From NCBI RefSeq assembly GCF_001753165.1, contig NZ_CP017448.1, positions 1,196,462 to 1,260,461 of the forward strand: DNA of 64,000 nt, read 5' to 3'. The notes under the pieces were generated by a model, which saw nothing but the letters and a program-made list of their open reading frames with translations, searched no databases and had not been told where the DNA came from. A program made the position numbers and the translations under genes. Source of the stretch: Acidihalobacter aeolianus (GTDB lineage: Bacteria > Pseudomonadota > Gammaproteobacteria > DSM-5130 > Acidihalobacteraceae). Shown one piece after another: positions 56,967 through 64,000 of the stretch. Each line of letters starts with the position of its first letter. Position 1 is the first letter of the stretch.

Positions 56967-58262
56967 ATGAAAATCAAGCGCTTCGTGGCAAGTGAGATGC
57001 GGCAGGCGATACGACTGGTGCGCGATGAATTGGGCGCCGATGCCGTTATTCTCTCCAGTCGGCGTGTCGAGGATGGGATAGAGCTGGTCGCGGCGGTCGA
57101 TTTCGATGCTGAATGGATCGCAGGCGAGGCGCGCCAAACGACGCCAGTGACCTCGCCGGAAGTGCGCATGCCCGAACATTCCGCAGCGGATGGACTGAGC
57201 CAGGAAACTGCGGCAGGGCCGATTGCGGCGACACCGGCACCGACACTGGCCCCAGCCCCAGCCCCAGCCCCAGCGCAGGCGCAGGCGCAGGCAGGTGCTG
57301 ACAGCGCCGGGGGGCATGCGGATGCGCGTACGGTTGCAGCATTGCAGCGAGAACTTGCCTCCATGCGTGGTCTGCTGGAAGAACAGTTATCGCAGCTGAC
57401 CTGGCGCGAGTTTGCACGCGAGCATCCGCGTCGTGCCGAGGTGGTCAGGCATTTCGAACAGTTGGGACTCGACCCGGATTTGGCACGTGAAATCGCGGAA
57501 AACGTGAATCTGGCGAACGGTGATCGTGAGGCGTGGCGGGAGGCGCTGTTGGGATTGGGGCGGCGTTTGCGCGTCGGTGGCGACGAAATCGTCCAGTTCG
57601 GTGGTGTGATCGCCCTCGTTGGTCCGACCGGCGTAGGTAAGACCACGACATTGGCGAAACTGGCGGCGCGCTACATCATCCGTCATGGACGCGGACGTGT
57701 CGCACTGGTGAATACGGATACATACCGTATCGGCGCGCAGGCTCAGCTCAATACACTGGGTCAACTGCTCGGGGTTCCCGTTTACCAGGCCGAGGACAAA
57801 GAGGATCTGGCCAAGATCATTGAGGGACAGGGAGATAAGCGTTTGGTCCTGATCGATACGCCCGGTGTGGCGCCGCGCGATGGGCGCTTGGCTGAGGAAC
57901 TTCAATCGCTGGCGGGTATTGAAGGTCTGCGTTTATATCTTGTCCTCGCGGCCAATGCCGCACGCGATGTCTTAGGTGAAACATTGCGACGCTTCGGGCG
58001 CGTACCCTTGGCCGGTGCCATACTGAGTAAATTCGACGAGGCAGAAGCCTTAGGGCCACCTTTGTCAGCACTGGTCCGCGCAGGATTGCCGCTGACCTAT
58101 CTAGGAACGGGTCAGCGTGTTGCCGAAGATCTTGAAACGGCCCGGGTGCAACGCATCGTTAGCCATGCCCTGGCCTTGTCCAAACGTCGCGAACGCGAGC
58201 CGGAACACGCAGGTGGACGATCCGTTAATTTGAGAAACCAACGATATGCTTACAACGGGTGA
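56967..58262 (+). CDS. flhF: Polar flagellum placement GTPase FlhF
   Basis: SRP-type GTPase of 431 residues that fixes the flagellum at the pole. N-terminal MKIKRFVASEMRQAIRLVRD and LGADAVILSSRRVEDGIELV; a Pro/Ala/Gln linker made of hexanucleotide repeats (57249-57290); then the NG domain with GPTGVGKTTTLAKLAARY (~219), NTDTYRIGAQAQLNTLGQLL and DTPG. ATG at 56967 fits the conserved N-terminus better than an ATG eight codons earlier. Confidence 0.94.
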   Translation: MKIKRFVASEMRQAIRLVRDELGADAVILSSRRVEDGIELVAAVDFDAEWIAGEARQTTPVTSPEVRMPEHSAADGLSQETAAGPIAATPAPTLAPAPAPAPAQAQAQAGADSAGGHADARTVAALQRELASMRGLLEEQLSQLTWREFAREHPRRAEVVRHFEQLGLDPDLAREIAENVNLANGDREAWREALLGLGRRLRVGGDEIVQFGGVIALVGPTGVGKTTTLAKLAARYIIRHGRGRVALVNTDTYRIGAQAQLNTLGQLLGVPVYQAEDKEDLAKIIEGQGDKRLVLIDTPGVAPRDGRLAEELQSLAGIEGLRLYLVLAANAARDVLGETLRRFGRVPLAGAILSKFDEAEALGPPLSALVRAGLPLTYLGTGQRVAEDLETARVQRIVSHALALSKRREREPEHAGGRSVNLRNQRYAYNG

Positions 58263-58266
58263 GGCG

Positions 58267-59136
58267 ATGGATCAGGCGAATGGGCTGAAGCGCGTGCGTG
58301 ATCTCAAGCCTGTCAGAGTCATAGCCGTGGCCAGCGGCAAGGGCGGCGTGGGCAAGACCAATGTTTCCGTCAATCTCGCCGTTGCCCTGGCTGGGCGTGG
58401 ACGTGAGGTCATGCTGATGGACGCCGATCTCGGATTGGCGAATGTGGACGTGATGCTCGGTTTGCAGCCGCGGGTCAATCTGTCGCATGTGATCAACGGG
58501 GAGTGCAGTCTCGACGAGGTCGTGATCGCGGGTCCGCGCGGGATTCATGTGGTGCCTGCTGCATCCGGCATCTCGCACATGGCCGATCTGACGCCCGCCG
58601 AACATGCCGGCTTGATCCGCGCGTTCAGCGAACTGAGCCTGCCTCTGGATGTGTTGATCGTGGATACACCGGCCGGGATTTCCGAGGACGTGATGAGCTA
58701 TACCCGCGCTGCCCAGGAAGTGATCGTGGTGGTGTGCGACGAGCCGGCCTCGATGACGGATGCCTATGCCTTGATTAAGGTGTTGAGCCGTGAACACCAG
58801 ATCGGACGTTTCCATGTTCTTGCCAATCGAGTGCGCGACGAGCAGGAGGGCAGCGCCTTGTACCGCAAGATGGCGGCCGTGTGTGGCCGTTTCCTGGATG
58901 TGACTTTGCATTACTTCGGTGCCGTCCCGGAGGATCCGCTGTTGCGACAGGCAGTTCAGCGTCAGGGCGCGGTGGTCGAGCTTTATCCAGGCGGCCCGGC
59001 AGGGCGGGCGTTCAAGAATCTGGCGGACAAGGCCGATAACCTGCCGACGCAGACCGGTTCGCGTGGGCATCTCGAATTCTTTGTCGAACGCCTGGTGCGT
59101 GCGCCTGCGCCAGCGGGTATGCAGTGGGCAGAATGA
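58267..59136 (+). CDS. flhG: Flagellar number regulator FlhG/FleN
   Basis: MinD-like ATPase of 289 residues that limits flagellar number and antagonises FlrA in relatives. Deviant Walker A KGGVGKTNVSVN (~24), DADLGLANVDVMLGL, and the C-terminal region after VLANRVRDEQEG. The start may be seven codons earlier (ATG at 58246, overlapping flhF). Ends in an ATGA overlap with fliA. Confidence 0.94.
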   Translation: MDQANGLKRVRDLKPVRVIAVASGKGGVGKTNVSVNLAVALAGRGREVMLMDADLGLANVDVMLGLQPRVNLSHVINGECSLDEVVIAGPRGIHVVPAASGISHMADLTPAEHAGLIRAFSELSLPLDVLIVDTPAGISEDVMSYTRAAQEVIVVVCDEPASMTDAYALIKVLSREHQIGRFHVLANRVRDEQEGSALYRKMAAVCGRFLDVTLHYFGAVPEDPLLRQAVQRQGAVVELYPGGPAGRAFKNLADKADNLPTQTGSRGHLEFFVERLVRAPAPAGMQWAE

Positions 59137-59861
59137 ATAGGTACCCTGCGCGTGAGGCCAACGACGTCGAGCGTTTGGTGGCCGAACACGCACCGATGGT
59201 CAAGCGTATTGCCTACCATTTAATCCATCGATTGCCGCCTAACGTGCAACTGGATGATTTGGTGCAGACTGGAATCGTGGGGTTGATCGAAGCAGCGAAG
59301 CACTACAATGCCAGCCAAGGGGCCAGTTTCGAAACCTATGCGGGTATCCGTGTGCGCGGCGCGATGCTCGATGAGGTGCGGCGTTCCGATTGGGCGCCAC
59401 GTTCGGTGTATCGTAAGTCCCGAGAGATTGCCGCTGCCCTGCGCAAGGTCGAGAACCGGCATGGGCGGGCGGCTAAGCCCGGGGAGGTGGCGGCCGAAAT
59501 GGGTGTGAGCCTGGACGAATATCATAGACTGCTGCGCGAGGCGACCAGCTATCAGGTGTTCAGTTTCGAGGAGTCCTTCGGCGACGGTGAACACGAAAAT
59601 GATACCGATCCGCACAGCAGGGAACCGCTTGCTGCAGGACCTCTCGATCAGCTGGCGGGAGATGCCTTCAAGCAGGCGTTGGCCAATACCATCGCGGCCT
59701 TGCCTGAACGTGAGGCCCTGGTATTGTCGCTGTATTACGACGAGGAGCTGAATCTCCGCGAGATCGGCGAGGTGTTGGGCGTGTCGGAATCCAGGGTATC
59801 CCAGATCCACAGCCAGGCATTGATGCGGTTGCGTGTGAGAATGGTGGATTGGCGTGCCTGA
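59133..59861 (+). CDS. fliA: Flagellar sigma factor FliA (sigma-28)
   Basis: Sigma factor of 242 residues. Region 2: LIHRLPPNVQLDDLVQTGIV and GASFETYAGIRVRGAMLDEV; region 4: LPEREALVLSLYYDEELNLR and LGVSESRVSQIHSQALMRLR. It reads the promoters proposed here for fliC and the chemoreceptor. Its anti-sigma FlgM is not in the window. Confidence 0.96.
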   Translation: MNRYPAREANDVERLVAEHAPMVKRIAYHLIHRLPPNVQLDDLVQTGIVGLIEAAKHYNASQGASFETYAGIRVRGAMLDEVRRSDWAPRSVYRKSREIAAALRKVENRHGRAAKPGEVAAEMGVSLDEYHRLLREATSYQVFSFEESFGDGEHENDTDPHSREPLAAGPLDQLAGDAFKQALANTIAALPEREALVLSLYYDEELNLREIGEVLGVSESRVSQIHSQALMRLRVRMVDWRA

Positions 59862-59906
59862 TGGCGTGTCATAGTTGGGCAGGTTGAATTTCAAGGAGTG
59901 CTTTTC

Positions 59907-60293
59907 GTGGATAAGAACATGCAGATTCTCATCGTGGACGATTTTTCCACGATGCGCCGAATCATCAAGAACCTGCTGCGCGAGCTGGGTTTCAACAATA
60001 CCTCCGAGGCCGACGACGGTTCGACCGCGCTGCCTATGCTGCAATCCGGAAAATTCGATTTTCTGGTAACCGACTGGAACATGCCGATCATGCCCGGCAT
60101 CGAATTGCTCAAGGCGGTGCGTGCCGATCCCAAGCTCGCCAAGTTGCCGGTCTTGATGGTGACCGCCGAAGCACGCAGAGATCAGATTGTCGAAGCAGCC
60201 CAGGCCGGAGTGAACGGTTACGTGGTTAAACCTTTTTCCGCTGAAACCCTGAAGGAAAAAATCGACAAGATTTTCGAACGGCTCGAAGGCTGA
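59907..60293 (+). CDS. cheY: Chemotaxis response regulator CheY
   Basis: Single receiver domain of 128 residues. Acidic pocket in [18 protein letters not shown], phosphoacceptor Asp56 in FLVTDWNMP, Thr in MVTAEA and Lys in YVVKPFSA. The GTG at 59907 follows AAGGAG by eight bases; a GTG at 59898 overlaps that signal and is less likely. Binds FliM and is dephosphorylated by CheZ. Confidence 0.95.
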   Translation: MDKNMQILIVDDFSTMRRIIKNLLRELGFNNTSEADDGSTALPMLQSGKFDFLVTDWNMPIMPGIELLKAVRADPKLAKLPVLMVTAEARRDQIVEAAQAGVNGYVVKPFSAETLKEKIDKIFERLEG

Positions 60294-60318
60294 GCGCCAG
60301 TACAGGAGAGTCGCGGGC

Positions 60319-61095
60319 GTGGATAAACAAGATATAGAACAACAAACTGGCCCGATGGATGACGACCGGCTTGTGCTGGCGCGTCTATTGGTTTCGGCGC
60401 TGGAAGCGGGCGACGAGGGACCGGTGAGCGAGCTTCTGGATTCGCTGGGCGTGCAGCAGGAAAGGAGTTTGTTCAATGAGTTGGGTCGATTGACCCGGGA
60501 TTTGCATGAGGCGTTGAACAGTTTCCGGCTCGACTCCCGCGTGGCGGAAATTACCCAGGAAGAAATCCCCAACGCTAAAGAAAGGCTCAGTTATGTCGTT
60601 ACGCTGACCGAGCAGGCGGCGCATCGTACTCTGAATGCCATCGAGGACAGTATGCCGCGCTTGTCGCAAATCTCGCGGCAGGCCGAGTCGCTGATGGGTG
60701 ATTGGGCGAAATTCAAGCGCCGCGAATTGAGCGTGGAGGAGTTTCGCGAAATGAGCGCGACGCTCGATGGGTTTCTGTCATCCGTGCAGGATGATCTGGC
60801 GGCCGTATCGGGCAGGCTTTCGGATGTGATGATGGCACAGGATTTCCAGGATCTGACGGGGCAGGTGATCCGCCGTGTCATCGAGTTGGTTCAGGAGGTC
60901 GAGGAAGGATTGGTCGGCCTCGTCAAGGTGGCGAGCGAACGGATGGTAACGGGTGAGCCGCCCAAGTTGGAGGAAAAGGCCGAGGGCGACTCGTCCGGCA
61001 AAGGCTATGGACCTGCCGTGCCCGGGGTCGACAAGACGGACATTGTGAGTGGCCAGGACGAGGTCGACGACCTGCTTTCCAGCCTAGGCTTCTAG
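60319..61095 (+). CDS. cheZ: CheY phosphatase CheZ
   Basis: Helical phosphatase of 258 residues. Core helix AQDFQDLTGQVIRRVIELVQ holds the catalytic Gln (in the QDLTGQ region); the C-terminal CheY-binding tail is QDEVDDLLSSLGF. GTG start with AGGAG upstream. Between cheY and cheA. Confidence 0.94.
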   Translation: MDKQDIEQQTGPMDDDRLVLARLLVSALEAGDEGPVSELLDSLGVQQERSLFNELGRLTRDLHEALNSFRLDSRVAEITQEEIPNAKERLSYVVTLTEQAAHRTLNAIEDSMPRLSQISRQAESLMGDWAKFKRRELSVEEFREMSATLDGFLSSVQDDLAAVSGRLSDVMMAQDFQDLTGQVIRRVIELVQEVEEGLVGLVKVASERMVTGEPPKLEEKAEGDSSGKGYGPAVPGVDKTDIVSGQDEVDDLLSSLGF

Positions 61096-61151
61096 CGCCG
61101 CCTTTCGGTGCGACCCGATAAAACACCCCCGGAGAAGGGTTTGGAGACAAT

Positions 61152-63236
61152 ATGACAATCGGCGCGGACGACGAATTGCTACAGGATTTTCTGGTCGAGG
61201 CAGGCGAGATACTCGATGCCCTGGGTGGTCAATTGCTTGACCTTGAACAAAATCCGACCGATGCCGATCTGCTCAATGCGATCTTCCGCGGTTTCCATAC
61301 CATCAAGGGCGGCGCGGGTTTCCTCTCGTTGACGCCGCTCGTAGACGTCTGTCACCACGCCGAAGATGTGTTCAACCAGCTACGGCAGGGCGAGCGTAGC
61401 GTCGATAGCGACCTGATGGACGTGATCCTCGCGGTGCTGGATGCATTGAACCTCATGTTCGGCAACCTCCGTAGCGGGCAGATGCCCGAGCCCGCATCGG
61501 CCGACCTGATGCGTCGTTTGGCCGATCTCGTGGCCGGCGTGTCTTCCGCTCCCGCGGAGCCTGCATCACCGATAGCGGAAGAGCCTTCGACCGATGACGC
61601 GGACGCGGCTTTCGAGGCCATGTTGGAGGCCGCGGAGGAATCGCCGGCGGAGCCTGCGGCATCCGCGCCTGTCACCTCATCCGACGAAATCACCGACGAT
61701 GAATTCGAGGCCCTGCTCGATCAGCTGCATGGTTCGGGCAAGCACGGCGGGTCGGTGGAGTCCGTGGAGGAAGCCGCATCGCCCGCCGCGAGTGCTGGCG
61801 ACGAAATCAGCGAAGCGGAATTCGAGGCCTTGCTGGATCAGCTGTACGGAAAAGGCGCACCTCCCGGGGAAATGGCGGCCAAGGTGCCGGCTGCGACGCC
61901 GGCAAAAGGTCAATCGCAACAGCCTACTGGACCTGCGCCGAGTAAAACGCCGCCTGCCAAGAGCGCGGTCCCGGCAGCGAAGAAGGAGGATGGGGCTAGC
62001 GCTCCGGCACCTCGCGCCGGTCAGCAGGCCGCCGCTGCCCCGGCTGCTGCCGCCCCAGCGGCTGAAAGCACGGTGCGTGTGGACGTCAAGCGCCTGGATG
62101 ACATCATGAATCTGGTCGGCGAGCTTGTGCTGGTGCGCAACCGTCTGGTGACCTTGAGTACGCAGATCAAGGAGGAGAGTGTTTCCGGCGCGATTTCCAG
62201 TCTGGAACTGGTCACGACGGATCTCCAGGTGGCGGTGATGCGTACCCGTATGCAGCCGATCAAGAAGGTTTTCGGGCGTTTCCCGCGCGTTGTCCGCGAT
62301 CTCGCCAAGAGCCTGCACAAGCAGGTGGATCTCGAATTGCGCGGCGAGGATACCGAGCTCGACAAGAACCTCGTGGAGGCGTTGGCCGATCCGCTGGTCC
62401 ATCTGGTGCGCAATTCCGTGGATCACGGCATCGAGATGCCCGAGGATCGCGCCCGTGCCGGAAAACCCGAAACCGGCCGGCTGGTACTGTCGGCGGCGCA
62501 GCAGGGCGATCACATCCTGTTGGTCATCGAGGATGACGGCAAGGGCATGGATGCCGCGTTGCTGCGCAACAAGGCGATCGAGAAGGGCCTGATCGACGAT
62601 AACACCGCGCAACGAATGACCGATGCCGAGTCATTCGATCTGATATTCCGCCCGGGATTCTCGACCAAGGAGCAGGTATCCGATGTGTCCGGGCGCGGCG
62701 TGGGCATGGATGTGGTCAAGACGCGCATCGCCGGGCTGAACGGGGCTATTGAAATCGATTCGGTCCTAGGCCGAGGCACGATCATACGTATCCGACTGCC
62801 GCTGACACTGGCGATCGTGCCGACCTTGATGGTGCGGATCCGTAAACGCCCGTTTGCCATCCCTTTGAGTTCGATCGGGGAAATTCTGGATATGGACCTA
62901 ACGCAAACCAAGATTGTCGACAATCGCGAGGTTATCGTGGTTCGCGGCAAAGCCTTGCCTCTGGTTCGCCTTGGGGAATGGTTGCGGCTCAAAGAGCCGA
63001 AAGGCCAGGCCGGAGACGAGCCGATGGGGCATGTCGTGGTTGCCTATGTCGACAATCGCCGCGTTGGCTATGTTGTCGATGAATTGTTAGGACAGGAAGA
63101 AGTCGTGATCAAGCCGTTGGGGCCGGGGTTACGCCATGTGCCGGGGTATGCCGGCGCAACGATTACCGGAGATGGACATCTGGCGTTGATATTGGATTTA
63201 CCGGGATTGATGCGCGCTAAGGGTCTTGCCGCCTGA
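61152..63236 (+). CDS. cheA: Chemotaxis histidine kinase CheA
   Basis: Kinase of 694 residues. P1 domain with phosphorylated His49 in RGFHTIKGGAGFL; a long Ala/Glu/Pro linker (residues ~125-310) with two copies of a D-E-I-x-x-x-E-F-E-A-L-L-D-Q-L motif at 178-192 and 217-231; P3 dimerisation; P4 kinase (HLVRNSVDHGIEMPEDRARA, DDGKGMD, GRGVGMDVVKT); P5 CheW-like end. The linker motifs resemble CheY-binding peptides in FliM and CheZ. Confidence 0.95.
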   Translation: MTIGADDELLQDFLVEAGEILDALGGQLLDLEQNPTDADLLNAIFRGFHTIKGGAGFLSLTPLVDVCHHAEDVFNQLRQGERSVDSDLMDVILAVLDALNLMFGNLRSGQMPEPASADLMRRLADLVAGVSSAPAEPASPIAEEPSTDDADAAFEAMLEAAEESPAEPAASAPVTSSDEITDDEFEALLDQLHGSGKHGGSVESVEEAASPAASAGDEISEAEFEALLDQLYGKGAPPGEMAAKVPAATPAKGQSQQPTGPAPSKTPPAKSAVPAAKKEDGASAPAPRAGQQAAAAPAAAAPAAESTVRVDVKRLDDIMNLVGELVLVRNRLVTLSTQIKEESVSGAISSLELVTTDLQVAVMRTRMQPIKKVFGRFPRVVRDLAKSLHKQVDLELRGEDTELDKNLVEALADPLVHLVRNSVDHGIEMPEDRARAGKPETGRLVLSAAQQGDHILLVIEDDGKGMDAALLRNKAIEKGLIDDNTAQRMTDAESFDLIFRPGFSTKEQVSDVSGRGVGMDVVKTRIAGLNGAIEIDSVLGRGTIIRIRLPLTLAIVPTLMVRIRKRPFAIPLSSIGEILDMDLTQTKIVDNREVIVVRGKALPLVRLGEWLRLKEPKGQAGDEPMGHVVVAYVDNRRVGYVVDELLGQEEVVIKPLGPGLRHVPGYAGATITGDGHLALILDLPGLMRAKGLAA

Positions 63237-63279
63237 TTGCTATCAAGGCGGCCGTCCGGCCGACGAGTAAGGACAGAGC

Positions 63280-64000
63280 ATGAAAGTACGTGTTTTGGTG
63301 GTGGACGATTCCGCCTTCTTCCGACGGGCCGTCAAGAGCATGCTCGAAGCGGATCCCGAGATCGAGGTGGTTGCAGTTGCCACGAATGGCCGCGAGGCCG
63401 TAGTCAGCGTAGCTGAAACCAAGCCTGATATCGTTACGATGGATATCGAGATGCCGGTGATGGACGGTATCAGCGCCGCACGCGAGATCATGTCTCGCTA
63501 TCCCAGACCGATCCTCATGTTCTCGTCGCTGACCCATGAGGGGGCCAAGGCTACGCTGGATGCGCTGGAAGCAGGGGCGGCGGATTTTCTACCCAAGCAA
63601 TTCGAAGAAATTGCGCGCGACCGCGATGAGGTGGGGCGCGTGTTGTGTCAACGCATCAAAATTCTGGCGCGACGGCGGGTGGGTTTTACGGCAAATACAG
63701 CGCAGTCGACGGCAATACCCAGGCAGGCACCGCGTCCTGTCGGTTCGGTGGCGCGCCCAGCCGCTAAGCTGAGTCATTGCAGATTGGTGTTGATCGGCAC
63801 TTCTACAGGTGGCCCAGTAGCCTTGCAGAAGGTGCTGACCGCTCTGCCTGGCAACTTCAGTCGACCGATCTTGCTGGTGCAACACATGCCTGCGGCATTT
63901 ACCCCGGCTTTTGCCGAACGGCTCAACGGTTTATGTGCCATCGAGGTGATGGAAGCCAAGGATCAAATGGCTTTGAGGCCTGGGTTGGCGCTATTGGCAC
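63280..64000 (+). CDS. cheB: Chemotaxis methylesterase CheB (3' partial)
   Basis: Open frame of 240 codons running off the window. Receiver domain: [18 protein letters not shown], Asp55 in [10 protein letters not shown] and Lys in FLPKQFEE. The catalytic domain begins with Ser175 in [14 protein letters not shown] and continues to [15 protein letters not shown]. It removes methyl groups from chemoreceptors. Starts 43 bases after cheA. Confidence 0.95.
   Translation, partial: MKVRVLVVDDSAFFRRAVKSMLEADPEIEVVAVATNGREAVVSVAETKPDIVTMDIEMPVMDGISAAREIMSRYPRPILMFSSLTHEGAKATLDALEAGAADFLPKQFEEIARDRDEVGRVLCQRIKILARRRVGFTANTAQSTAIPRQAPRPVGSVARPAAKLSHCRLVLIGTSTGGPVALQKVLTALPGNFSRPILLVQHMPAAFTPAFAERLNGLCAIEVMEAKDQMALRPGLALLA

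Noticed and set aside
61114-61121. CCCGATAA before cheA as a sigma-28 -10
   Set aside because: Seven of eight bases match, but no TAAA-like -35 is present 15 bases upstream.

Overview
This window looks like chromosome of a GC-rich, polarly flagellated gammaproteobacterium. The gene order (flgB-L, fliC-flaG-fliD-fliS, flrABC, fliE-K, fliL-R, flhBAFG, fliA, cheYZAB) and the FlrABC/sigma-54/FliA hierarchy match the polar systems of Pseudomonas and Vibrio. An exported DsrE-like protein and general codon usage would suit a sulfur-oxidising member of the Chromatiales, but that placement is a guess. No rRNA, tRNA or CRISPR array was seen.

Bases 1-13,000 are mostly housekeeping: the 3' part of purT, a small ABM-domain protein, mtfA coupled to an alpha/beta-hydrolase-OsmC fusion, an nfeD-qmcA-slyX membrane cluster, a minus-strand run (small hypothetical, rep, murI, ydcH-like, FMN reductase), an exported DsrE-like protein, and a methyltransferase followed by slt.

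From 13,120 to the end nearly everything builds or steers one flagellum. flgBCDEFGHIJKL (rod, hook, rings and junction) starts at a strong sigma-54 site. A very large methyltransferase-glycosyltransferase locus follows, broken by a one-base frameshift and lying just before flagellin, so flagellin glycosylation is the likely role. fliC has a good sigma-28 promoter and is followed by flaG, fliD, fliS, a fliT-like gene, an atypical PilZ gene and the regulators flrA, flrB and flrC. fliEFGHIJK has its own sigma-54 site. A chemoreceptor with a sigma-28 promoter comes next.

A complete IS21-family element (46719-49320, with terminal inverted repeats and a 6-bp target duplication) sits between the chemoreceptor and fliL. 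It landed exactly at the -12 element of a sigma-54 promoter that should drive fliL-fliMNOPQR-flhB-flhA. Downstream come flhF, flhG, fliA, cheY, cheZ, cheA and the start of cheB, which runs off the window.

The main points for a second look are the IS21 insertion that splits the fliL promoter from its operon, the frameshift in the flagellin-modification gene, and unusual residues in FlrA and FlrC. Apart from these the flagellar cluster is orthodox. I found no convincing undescribed system.
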